Part shown: piece after piece, positions 51,177-59,291 of the stretch | Numbering within the stretch: the stretch's first letter is position 1 | How the letters are laid out: each line of letters starts with the position of its first letter | Origin: CALDTK01 sp965213735 | Lineage (GTDB): Bacteria; Bacteroidota; Bacteroidia; Chitinophagales; Saprospiraceae | Direction: 5' to 3' | Assembly: GCA_965213735.1 (NCBI GenBank) | Contig: CBDCAB010000005.1 | Coordinates: forward strand, 372,001 to 436,000 | DNA length: 64,000 nucleotides | Notes under the pieces: model-generated | Seen by the model: only the letters and a program-made list of their open reading frames with translations | Told to the model about the DNA's origin: nothing | The model's database searches: none | Position numbers and translations under genes: made by a program

Positions 51177-51269
51177 GCGTTGACTTAATAAATGATCTAC
51201 GCCTCAAAGTTCAGTATTCTTAATGCGCAAAGCTCAGGCTTCTTGGTGGTGCAACACTAGCTTGCCCCG

Positions 51270-52076
51270 ATGCACACCCGCCTCCGCTACCAAGCTTACC
51301 TCCGTACGCCACAGCTCTGGTTAGAGGGTGTGTTGTCCAGCTATCCGCAAGTTACGCTTTCGCAAAACCCACCAAGCTTTCCCGAAACACCACCTCCACA
51401 GCGCAAACGCTTAGGCAAACTCGTCGAAAGCTACGTTTATCACCAATTGCAGCATACACCAGACATCGTGTGGATTGCCGACGGTCTCCAAATTCAGCAA
51501 GAGCGACGCACACTAGGGGAGATAGATGCGCTCTACTACCACAAAGGCAAAGTGATTCATCTGGAGGTCGCGTATAAATTCTACCTCTACGACACGCAGG
51601 CCGAGAATGCCACACCCCTAGAGCGCTGGATCGGTCCCAATCGCAATGATTCGCTTTCGCAAAAACTCCAGAAGCTAGCCACGAAGCAATTCCCACTGCT
51701 GCATCATCCTGCATCGGCCACGACCTTGAGAGACTTTGGCCTGGGGGCTACAGAAATTGAGCAGAGGATTAGCTGTAAAGGCCAACTTTTCGTGCCCTAT
51801 CAGCAGCCCGAAATCGATGTGCCCCCCCTCAATCCCGCGTGTATTGCTGGCTTTCACCTACCATTTGCCGAACTCGATGCTCTAGATCACTACCGACTTT
51901 ATGTCCCTGACAAGCTCGACTGGCTCATTGAGCCGCACGTAGGCGTGGAGTGGCTCGAATTTGCAGCAGCCCAAGCACAGATCGCTGCCCAAATTTCAAG
52001 TCGTCGCTCACCAATAGTATGGTGGCGCTCGTCAAAAGGAGAGTTTGGAAAGTGCTTTGTCAGGTGGTGGGAATGA
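51270..52076 (+). CDS. DUF1853 family protein
   Basis: 268 residues. It fits DUF1853, a predicted PD-(D/E)xK nuclease-like family: LGKLVESYVYHQLQHTPDIV, LGEIDALYYHKGKVIHLEVAYKFYLY (with the D...ExK pattern), WIGPNRNDSLSQKLQKL. Biological role unknown. Two one-base-shorter forms of the dispersed motif (GCTTTCGCAAAAC) occur at 51356-51368 and 51653-51665, both encoding LSQ/SLSQK. It converges with the redoxin gene, four bases apart. Confidence 0.85.
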   Translation: MHTRLRYQAYLRTPQLWLEGVLSSYPQVTLSQNPPSFPETPPPQRKRLGKLVESYVYHQLQHTPDIVWIADGLQIQQERRTLGEIDALYYHKGKVIHLEVAYKFYLYDTQAENATPLERWIGPNRNDSLSQKLQKLATKQFPLLHHPASATTLRDFGLGATEIEQRISCKGQLFVPYQQPEIDVPPLNPACIAGFHLPFAELDALDHYRLYVPDKLDWLIEPHVGVEWLEFAAAQAQIAAQISSRRSPIVWWRSSKGEFGKCFVRWWE

Positions 52077-52079
52077 CGG

Positions 52080-52694
52080 CTACCCCTTCACCTTAATACT
52101 ACATCCAATAGCTTTAGTAGTCGCAGGCTCTGGCGTGCGACCAGCCTCAATAGCTTCGATCGCGTCCTCGAGGTAGTTGGTCGTCACCTTGCTCGGATCG
52201 GTGTTGTTATCCAGCGCACCGATGTAGCGGACGGTATTAGTAGCATCCACTACGAAAAAGTGCGGCGTGCGCGTAGCTCCCCATACCGGATATACGCGCT
52301 GACCTTCATCCACCACATACGGGAAGTTGAAGCCTTTCTCCGTGGCGCGCTCCTTCATCGCCTCGAAACTATCTGCAGGCTTCACCTCCGGATCGTTGGG
52401 GTTGATGGCGATGAGGTTGTAGCCTCGCGGACCGAACTCTGACTGCAGAGCCACCAGGCGATCTTCGTAGGCCACCGAGTAGGGGCAATGGTTGCAGGTG
52501 AAGACCACGACGGTGCCGTTTTCGCCGGCATCCAGCTCGATGGAGTGTTGCTCACCATCTGTGCCCATGAGCAGAAAGTCCTCCACTTCATCACCTATGG
52601 CATAGCCCTGGGCGGCCACAATTCCAACACCAGCAAAGAGCAGTGCGGCGATGGTGAGGAGTTGACGTGAGACGAGGTTTACGGAAGTATACAT
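52080..52694 (-). CDS. Secreted thioredoxin-fold (redoxin/AhpC-TSA-like) protein
   Basis: 204 residues with a signal peptide (about 1-28, LLFAGVGIVAAQG). The thioredoxin-like core has FTCNHCPYSVAYEDRLVALQ (CxxC, C-N-H-C), TEKGFNFPYVVDEGQRVYPV and GATRTPHFFVVDATN with the cis-Pro. Proteins with the CNHCPY motif form a distinct redoxin group, likely periplasmic thiol reductants. It is 16 bp downstream of the TlpA-type gene on the same strand and they probably form an operon. Confidence 0.9.
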   Translation of the reverse strand: MYTSVNLVSRQLLTIAALLFAGVGIVAAQGYAIGDEVEDFLLMGTDGEQHSIELDAGENGTVVVFTCNHCPYSVAYEDRLVALQSEFGPRGYNLIAINPNDPEVKPADSFEAMKERATEKGFNFPYVVDEGQRVYPVWGATRTPHFFVVDATNTVRYIGALDNNTDPSKVTTNYLEDAIEAIEAGRTPEPATTKAIGCSIKVKG

Positions 52695-52710
52695 GGTAAG
52701 AGTTGTGTGC

Positions 52711-53220
52711 TTAGTTGGGAAGGTCAGCTACAAGTTCGTCGAAGCTGTGGTAGGCTTTTTCGTGAAAAATGCGCTGGTCACCTCGCAAAAATAGCGTGAT
52801 GGGAATTGCTCCAGACCAGCTTGGGTCTACCCGGTCGATCCAGGCGTTTGCGTCGCCATCGCGCAGGCCTACCACCTCTGCCTGCAGCTTGTGTTTATCA
52901 AGAAAGGGCAGCAAGCTGTTCGAGTAGGCCATGGCCAAGTCAATGGTTACCAGCGTAACATGTACGGGCTGGCCCTTGTGCTCTCCGCGGGCGTGTAGCT
53001 GTTCGAAGTAGGGAAGTTCTTTCACGCAGGGTCCGCACCACGTCGCCCAGAAATTGATGACGTAAGTGGTGTCGTGGCTGCGTGCCTTCAGGTAGTCTGC
53101 GGCGAAATCGTCGAAGTGCTCGTAGGTCACGAAGCCATACGTAGTGTCAGCTTGCGCCAAAACCGGTGTTTTCGCGAAAGCGGCCAAAAGACCTATAAAC
53201 AAAAGTGCGCGTAGGAGCAT
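52711..53220 (-). CDS. TlpA/ResA-like periplasmic thiol-disulfide protein
   Basis: 169 residues with a signal peptide ending TPVLAQA. Active site is FWATWCGPCVKELPYF (WCGPC). The last third includes AIPITLFLRGDQRIFHEKAY with the cis-proline. It is probably a periplasmic reductant for cytochrome c maturation or oxidative folding. The signal peptide codons (AAFAKTPVLA) contain a head-to-head pair of the dispersed motif at 53150-53181, and a MITE inserted 12 bp upstream of the start codon. Confidence 0.92.
   Translation of the reverse strand: MLLRALLFIGLLAAFAKTPVLAQADTTYGFVTYEHFDDFAADYLKARSHDTTYVINFWATWCGPCVKELPYFEQLHARGEHKGQPVHVTLVTIDLAMAYSNSLLPFLDKHKLQAEVVGLRDGDANAWIDRVDPSWSGAIPITLFLRGDQRIFHEKAYHSFDELVADLPN
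53150..53181. repeat. Head-to-head pair of the dispersed motif
   Basis: GCTTGCGCCAAAAC (53150-53163) and GTTTTCGCGAAAGC (53168-53181) form an almost perfect inverted repeat around CGGT. They lie within the signal-peptide codons of the TlpA-like gene, so this RNA could form a hairpin near the translation start. Confidence 0.7.
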
Positions 53221-53232
53221 AGGGTTGACTAA

Positions 53233-53393
53233 GAGACTGTCTAAGAAGTCGCAATCTGGCGAGATCGACAGACAATTTTGCTGTGATCAAGAAGAAAAAC
53301 GTAGTGATAGTGGTTCTACCACGAGGCTTTTCGACGATGAGCACGCCAAAATTGGCAGATCTTTAGACGATTAGTGATTGCTTAGACAGGCTC
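53233..53393. mobile_element. 161-bp MITE with 13-bp terminal inverted repeats
   Basis: Ends GAGACTGTCTAAG (53233-53245) and CTTAGACAGGCTC (53381-53393) match at 12 of 13 positions as inverted repeats. The element is flanked by TAA on both sides (53230-53232, 53394-53396), a 3-bp target duplication as made by IS5-family elements of the TNA type. It contains no gene. It lies immediately upstream of the TlpA-like gene. Confidence 0.75.
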
Positions 53394-53492
53394 TAACGCC
53401 TCAGTATGGGTTTGAGGTGCGTAGAAGATGAGCGACTAGTTGCGCGCCGTTTGCTCACACTTGCAAACAATAAGATTTAGGCTTCTTAAATA

Positions 53493-54377
53493 TTACCACC
53501 CCCACGCCAATACGCGACTCACCTTATTTCCTACTTTAATCTCTACCACCTCCCTGCGCCTTGGCATGCCCTTGGCCCCACGACCCGTGTGCTTCTTAGC
53601 AAACGCGCGATCAGCTAATTTGAGGTGAGCAGCCTGCGAGACCAGCGTCGTAAACCAGCCAACTTGATCGGCATACGCACGCGATTCCTGAATCATTTGA
53701 CGAAGAAAGGCAGGCTCACCACCTGGCGTCCACAACTCACTGGCCTGCCCGCCAAAATTATATGTGTGATCTGTCTTAATACCTAATTTGCGCCACTTTA
53801 ATTCGGCAGCAGTTCTCGCAGCCTGCTCACTTTCGTAAAATGGAGGATTACACATTGTAAACGTAAATGTTTCGTTCGCCTTAATGACTCCGCGAAATAT
53901 CGCTTGCGTATTCTTCTGTGGTCTTACCTCTACCTGGTGCTCAAGTCCTTTATTAAATGACACGATCGCCTTTGCCGCCCGCATCGAACGCTGATCTATT
54001 TCGCTGGCTACAAACTGCCACCCGTATTCACGTACGCCTAGTATGGGATAAATAAGTGAAGCACCAGTGCCAATGTCAAGACCTCTAATTTTACCAGAGC
54101 GCTCAGAATCTTTAGCAATTAAATCAGCTACGACATGAATATAGTCGAGCCGGCCTGGGACTGCCGGGCATAAATTGTCATCAGCCAAATCCCAAAACTC
54201 AAGGCGGTAATCCCTGAGCAAAAGGGCCTTGTTAAGTAGTCGCACCGCTTCGGGGTGGGTAAAGTCTAGGGTGAGCTCGCCGTTTGGAGTTTTACATAAG
54301 TGAGCAGACAGCGCCGGTACTACCTTAGCCAGGGCTGCGAAATCATGCGGCTTGGAGTAGCGGTTGCGCGGATGCAT
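53493..54377 (-). CDS. rlmF: 23S rRNA (adenine(1618)-N6)-methyltransferase
   Basis: 294 residues from the ATG complementary to 54375-54377 (MHPRNRYSKPHDF); an ATG eight codons upstream is less likely. RlmF methylates A1618 of 23S rRNA. The SAM region is IRGLDIGTGASLIYPILG and the catalytic motif is TMCNPPFYESEQAA (NPPF). PGRLDYIHVVADLI and the C-terminal RGAKGMPRRREVVEIKVGNK are also family features. Complete. Confidence 0.93.
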   Translation of the reverse strand: MHPRNRYSKPHDFAALAKVVPALSAHLCKTPNGELTLDFTHPEAVRLLNKALLLRDYRLEFWDLADDNLCPAVPGRLDYIHVVADLIAKDSERSGKIRGLDIGTGASLIYPILGVREYGWQFVASEIDQRSMRAAKAIVSFNKGLEHQVEVRPQKNTQAIFRGVIKANETFTFTMCNPPFYESEQAARTAAELKWRKLGIKTDHTYNFGGQASELWTPGGEPAFLRQMIQESRAYADQVGWFTTLVSQAAHLKLADRAFAKKHTGRGAKGMPRRREVVEIKVGNKVSRVLAWGW

Positions 54378-54640
54378 GGCGCAATGGTAGGTTGTTACCA
54401 ATCAAACCGCGCGCTAATTTCTCATTCTTGTGTGTATTTCGAATATCGTGCTTAGTATAAAATAGATCAATAAACGTAACTGATCACCTATTCCAAAACA
54501 AGCAGAGCTGTCACCCTGAGCCGAGAGCGCAGCGAACAGGCGTGAGGGTCTGGCGATAGCTGAACAGCTACCTGCAGCACGGGCCATGACAACATCTCCT
54601 TGCTTCCTGCGTACACGAAAGGTGACCATTTCAACTCTCT

Positions 54641-55966
54641 ATGGCTAAGTCTACATGTTTCGGAGTGACTGTTGCGGCCATTGTCTATCTAACAGTTGGA
54701 GCTGCTGCGCAAGGCTTATACTTTCCACCAGCAGGAGGGAGTGAATGGGAGACTATTGATTCCTATAGTTTAGGCTATTGTGATAGCGGACTTGATTCGC
54801 TCGATGCATTTCTAGCCGCCGGTAATGCCAAAGCATTTATACTGCTCAAAGATGGAAAGATCGTCCATGAGCGCTACTTCAATGGGTTTGGCCCAGATAG
54901 CCTTTGGGTGTGGAATTCAGCGGGCAAAACGCTCATGGCCACGCTGGTCGGAATTGCGCAGCAAGAAGGTAGCTTAGATATTAATCAAGCAACTAACACC
55001 TATTTGGGTACCGGTTGGACGAATGCAAGTCCATCACAAGAAGATGAAATTACCCTGCGACATCAGCTCACGATGACTACTGGTCTCGACGATACTGCTG
55101 ACCCCGATTGTACCAATAGCAACTGCCTCAACTACCTGGCCCCAGCAGGCACGCGCTGGGCATACCATAATGCACCCTATACGATATTAGGTCAAGTTAT
55201 CGAAGCCGCTACAGGGCAATCGCTCAACATTTACCAACGACGTAAATTTGTAGCACCTGCTGGAATTACGGGAGCTTTTATTCGCTTGGGCTTTAACAAC
55301 GTTTATGTAAGCGATGCTCGTAGTATGGCAAGGTTTGGCCTGCTTACGCTAGCTGATGGCAATTGGGATGGCACTCCTGTACTTGCCGACACCTCCTACC
55401 TGCACGATATGCTTACTCCCTCGCAAAGCATCAATCCGAGCTATGGCTACCTGTGGTGGCTAAACGGGCAGCCGACCTATCGCCTGCCGACGCTCCAGGT
55501 GGATTTCCCTGGCCCACTCATGCCTGGCCTGGCGACAGATGCGTATGCTGCACTCGGCAAGGATGGTCAAATTGTAGCTGTAACTCCGAGCAGCAATGAA
55601 GTCTGGATTCGTATGGGTGATGCACCTGGAACTGGCTCCTTACTCGTAGCACCACAACTTGCCAGCGATATTGGAACTAAGCTTTCTGAGGCTAAATGTG
55701 CCAGTGCGACTCAATCGGTCGACGCCCCCACCGGCCTCACCTTATCACCCAATCCTGCTCAGTCAGCAGTACGCGTTTCCTGCACCTGCGACGCGACAAG
55801 TATGCACGTACTTAATAGTACCGGGCAAATCGTCGCCAGCATCCAACTGCTTGCCCCTAGCAAAGAAGCTACCCTTCCGCTTGCTCAGTTATCTAATGGA
55901 ACCTACACTGTTAAAGTCGAGTGCAGCAATGGTGCTAGCCAGCACAAGGCTTTGCTTGTAAGATAA
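54641..55966 (+). CDS. Secreted class-C-beta-lactamase-like serine hydrolase with T9SS tail
   Basis: 441 residues. A signal peptide (about 1-24) precedes the hydrolase domain. The nucleophile motif SxxK is WNSAGKTLMATLVG, the second element YxN is AYHNAPYTILGQ, and the third is in LGKDGQIVAVTP (KDG/HTG-like). The enzyme probably acts on peptidoglycan-type amides or esters, not necessarily antibiotics. The last ~75 residues (LTLSPNPAQSAVRV...KALLVR) are a T9SS type A sorting domain, which sends it to the surface. A GTCACCCTGAGCC-type repeat lies just upstream (54505-54575). Confidence 0.9.
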   Translation: MAKSTCFGVTVAAIVYLTVGAAAQGLYFPPAGGSEWETIDSYSLGYCDSGLDSLDAFLAAGNAKAFILLKDGKIVHERYFNGFGPDSLWVWNSAGKTLMATLVGIAQQEGSLDINQATNTYLGTGWTNASPSQEDEITLRHQLTMTTGLDDTADPDCTNSNCLNYLAPAGTRWAYHNAPYTILGQVIEAATGQSLNIYQRRKFVAPAGITGAFIRLGFNNVYVSDARSMARFGLLTLADGNWDGTPVLADTSYLHDMLTPSQSINPSYGYLWWLNGQPTYRLPTLQVDFPGPLMPGLATDAYAALGKDGQIVAVTPSSNEVWIRMGDAPGTGSLLVAPQLASDIGTKLSEAKCASATQSVDAPTGLTLSPNPAQSAVRVSCTCDATSMHVLNSTGQIVASIQLLAPSKEATLPLAQLSNGTYTVKVECSNGASQHKALLVR

Positions 55967-55998
55967 GGGGTGGACTCATCCTAGATACCCGACGTTCA

Positions 55999-58900
55999 TC
56001 AAGCTACTTCGGCATTATTGCTTCGGTGTTTGCGTTGGCGGCTCCAGTATAAGCCGAAGCCTACGAGTAGAGCTATGCATCCTAGTAATAAGATCCAGGT
56101 CTTTTCGCCTTTCGGCAAAACCTGTTGCGACGGCCCGACAACGGCCAGCCCTGCCCAGTAGTAAGGATGCTGTAACTCCTCAGCCGCTCCCTCGAGGTAA
56201 CGCGTCTGGGCGGTAGACAAGGCCTCCGCTACAGGCCGCTTGTTATCAAGTAATTCTTCATAGAACATTTGCATTAATTCATTCGTGCGCTCATCGTCTA
56301 TTGCCCAAAAACTTTGTACTACTGTAGGGCATCCAGCCGCACGCATCGCCGTGGCCAAACTGAGTGTGCCGTGCTGAACGGTGTACGTGCCCGTCCCAGA
56401 ATGGCAAGTAGGTAGTACGGCAAGCTGAGCCTTTACGCGGGCGGGATACAACTCATAGGCATGCAGCCGACCGTCTTCTTCGGCGGCGGCAGACTCCGCC
56501 GTAAGCGCAAAATAGGATAATAGCGGTTCTTGCTCATTCAGAAAAGCATGCGTTCCTAAATGTAAGATGTCCGCCTGTAGCGCCCGCTCGAGCAGCGACC
56601 GCTCGGTAGCTGCCTCAGCTGTATAAACAGCGGCACCAAACTTAGTCTTTAGCCAATCCACCAGGCGAATCGTCCATGGTGTACGTAGCAAATCAGCGTC
56701 TGTACCGCGCCCTCCAGCGACGGTTCTTGCCGAACTAGGCTCAAATCCAGGTGCGAGCACTGCTAGTTGCTGTCCTAAGCCTCTGCTCTTTGTCTGAAAG
56801 CCAATGTTTTGCCAAGCATCAGCATAGGCGATGGTTAAGTCGTTTTTCAACCATGCCCACTCGCGCATCGGAACCTGCTCACTGCTCGGCAACTCGGTGA
56901 GCAAAGCCCCAAAGGGAATGCCCGATAAATTCTCATCGGTGCTGATGACGACCTGTTTGCTCCCATCGCCCAAGCTGAGTCCGTGAAATAAATCCCCATA
57001 AACAGCGTACGCTAAGCTGGCAATGCCCACCTTAGATGTTCGATGTAAACGATCTCGAAATTGATCGATACGATCGAGCGAAGCTTCGTCAAAGGGTAAA
57101 GTGGTTAGGCTATAGCCTCGCTCGTCGAGTTGTGCCCGCACCAGTACCTGCGCACTCGTGTCGATCATAAAGCTGATAAAAGTCAGCTTGCGCGCTCGTG
57201 CAATGTTTTGTAGTGCATCTAAATCAACAAGGGCGGAATGTGTCGACTCATAGTGGCCGGGGTAATTTCGCCTGAGCACGTCTTCATGTTGAGTCCAGGC
57301 TCGTTGCAAGCTGTCGAGGACGTGCTGGCGTCGTACCTCAGAGGCATCCACTACACGCCAGGCCAACAAGTCCTGTTCGAGTTGTTGGCTGCGGCGAATG
57401 ATGCTGTCGGGCAGCCCAACGGCAACATCGGCCAAGGCTGCGGCGGCTCGTTGTTGCAAGCTGAGTGCCTTTGACAAGTCGAGGAAGCGGATGCCTTGCG
57501 CACACACCTCATCACTGCTGCCTGAGGCGCATTGCCTTGCTGCGGCCACTGTCGCTCCCCTTAAAGCAAACGACAGATCAGCCATTAAAACCTCCTTACG
57601 CACCAGAGCGTCGACCAGAAAACGCCCGCGCTCAATGGCTCGCGTCAAGGCTGAAGCCACCAGCAGATAATCTTGATCCTGCAGCGCATTCGGAGCCTGT
57701 GTGGCGAGGAGACGAAGCATCTTCGCCAGCATGAGAGGTTCAGGACCTTCAGCGCCAAGTGTTTGGGTTCCGGCAACGAACTGCGCAGCATCTCTAAAGG
57801 TGGCTAGGGCCTCGCGATTTCGCCCGGCACCAAGCAATGCTTCACAGCGCGAGTCTGCCGCGTACAGTACCCCATTTACATGACGCTCACCCATGCGATC
57901 AGTCATTTCTTCCTCCAGAGCTAGGTATTCTATAGCCCGATCATAGGCTCCCATTTTGGTGTAGGCTAGCCCCAGCAAGTTGAGCATTTCAGCATGGGGC
58001 GGAGAATCGCCGGGCTGAAACTGCATGACGATTTCGAGTGATTCATGTGCGAAGTCTACAGCAGCCTGTGGATCACCAAAATCTATGTTGTACTTGGCTA
58101 GCATTTGCGACAGTTGGTAGGTAGCCATGGGATTGTCGGCTACATCTGCGTCGCTGTTATGAACATCTTCTACCTCCTGAATTAGAGCTAGGCTTGCCGG
58201 TGCATTCTTCATCCAGAGGTGCAGGTCGGCGAGTGCCAATTTTGATTCCAGTAATTGGGGATGATTGGGAGGTAATATGTCAGCCAGCAGCTCGGTGGAT
58301 TTTCGCTGCCAATAAAGTGCCTGGTCTTCGAGATGAAGCCTGGTAAGCAACTCACCATAGGTTCTATATAAACCAGATCGTGCCATGGCGGAAAGCACGG
58401 TATCAGCACGAAGGCCAATACGGAGGTAATGCATAGCCCTATCAAGACGCCCGATACCATCATAGCCATCGGCCATAGTCATAGCTACCTGGATGGTAGT
58501 TGCATGGTTAGGGCCGAGTGCCTCGAGGAGCGTTGCATAGGCCTGCTCCCAAGAAGCTACCGACTCATGATACTGCCCAAGTACAGAGTGCGCCAAGGCC
58601 TTATTATGTAAGCTTATGCCGAGCTGATGCAAATCACCAGTGCGTTGGGCGAGATCTACTGCCTCCTTGGCATATTCAATAGCTTCGTCGCCTCTTTCAA
58701 AATGAACGAGCAGACTGGCTAAAGTGCCGCAGATGTCTGATAATAAATGTGAATCTGTACAGCATTCATTAAATGACTGGTGGGCTATTTCTAGATTTAC
58801 AATTGATTCAGCATATGCACCAATTAACGAATATTCTCGTGCCGCTGTAAAATGCCGTATACCTTTAAAGTAAGGTTGCTCGCCAGCAAAGAGAGCATCC

Positions 58901-59196
58901 AGTGTATCCACGCGAAATTCATGGGCCGCATCAATCTCCTGAACCCAGAAGTAACAATCAAATACGCGGTATGCAGCGTACGCAGCCGAGTCCATCTTGC
59001 CGCTCTCTTGATACCCTAGTAACGCCTCCCAAAACAGGGGTCGCGCCGCGGTATAATCTCCATCATCACGCAGAGCTGTGGCCTCTGCAAAGACAGCGCT
59101 TGTACTCGCAGATCGCTGGCACATAGCCAGATTGGCACCCCACATGAGGCTGGTGGCCAGGAGTACAGGCGTACAAAATGATGCTGGTGTCGGCAT
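55999..59196 (-). CDS. TPR-CHAT protease-like protein, membrane anchored
   Basis: 1065 residues. The N-terminal signal segment (about 1-26) is followed by many TPR-like repeats (EYAKEAVDLAQRTGDLHQLG, YHESVASWEQAYATLLEALG), a helical hinge, and a C-terminal CHAT (caspase-like) domain with the histidine in ADILHLGTHAFLNEQ and the cysteine in AVLPTCHSGTGTY. Close to the end is a transmembrane helix (TWILLLGCIALLVGFGLYW) and a basic tail. The CHAT domain would therefore face the periplasm. This is a common Bacteroidota arrangement; the partner substrate is unknown. A motif variant is at 56110-56123. Confidence 0.88.
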   Translation of the reverse strand: MPTPASFCTPVLLATSLMWGANLAMCQRSASTSAVFAEATALRDDGDYTAARPLFWEALLGYQESGKMDSAAYAAYRVFDCYFWVQEIDAAHEFRVDTLDALFAGEQPYFKGIRHFTAAREYSLIGAYAESIVNLEIAHQSFNECCTDSHLLSDICGTLASLLVHFERGDEAIEYAKEAVDLAQRTGDLHQLGISLHNKALAHSVLGQYHESVASWEQAYATLLEALGPNHATTIQVAMTMADGYDGIGRLDRAMHYLRIGLRADTVLSAMARSGLYRTYGELLTRLHLEDQALYWQRKSTELLADILPPNHPQLLESKLALADLHLWMKNAPASLALIQEVEDVHNSDADVADNPMATYQLSQMLAKYNIDFGDPQAAVDFAHESLEIVMQFQPGDSPPHAEMLNLLGLAYTKMGAYDRAIEYLALEEEMTDRMGERHVNGVLYAADSRCEALLGAGRNREALATFRDAAQFVAGTQTLGAEGPEPLMLAKMLRLLATQAPNALQDQDYLLVASALTRAIERGRFLVDALVRKEVLMADLSFALRGATVAAARQCASGSSDEVCAQGIRFLDLSKALSLQQRAAAALADVAVGLPDSIIRRSQQLEQDLLAWRVVDASEVRRQHVLDSLQRAWTQHEDVLRRNYPGHYESTHSALVDLDALQNIARARKLTFISFMIDTSAQVLVRAQLDERGYSLTTLPFDEASLDRIDQFRDRLHRTSKVGIASLAYAVYGDLFHGLSLGDGSKQVVISTDENLSGIPFGALLTELPSSEQVPMREWAWLKNDLTIAYADAWQNIGFQTKSRGLGQQLAVLAPGFEPSSARTVAGGRGTDADLLRTPWTIRLVDWLKTKFGAAVYTAEAATERSLLERALQADILHLGTHAFLNEQEPLLSYFALTAESAAAEEDGRLHAYELYPARVKAQLAVLPTCHSGTGTYTVQHGTLSLATAMRAAGCPTVVQSFWAIDDERTNELMQMFYEELLDNKRPVAEALSTAQTRYLEGAAEELQHPYYWAGLAVVGPSQQVLPKGEKTWILLLGCIALLVGFGLYWSRQRKHRSNNAEVA

Positions 59197-59291
59197 ATGA
59201 CAAGTGTTATGCCGGAGTGGATTACTGTGGCCTCAATATAATGACTTTTGGCATCCCATATCTCGCCTCTCATTTCCCACTTCTCATTTCT

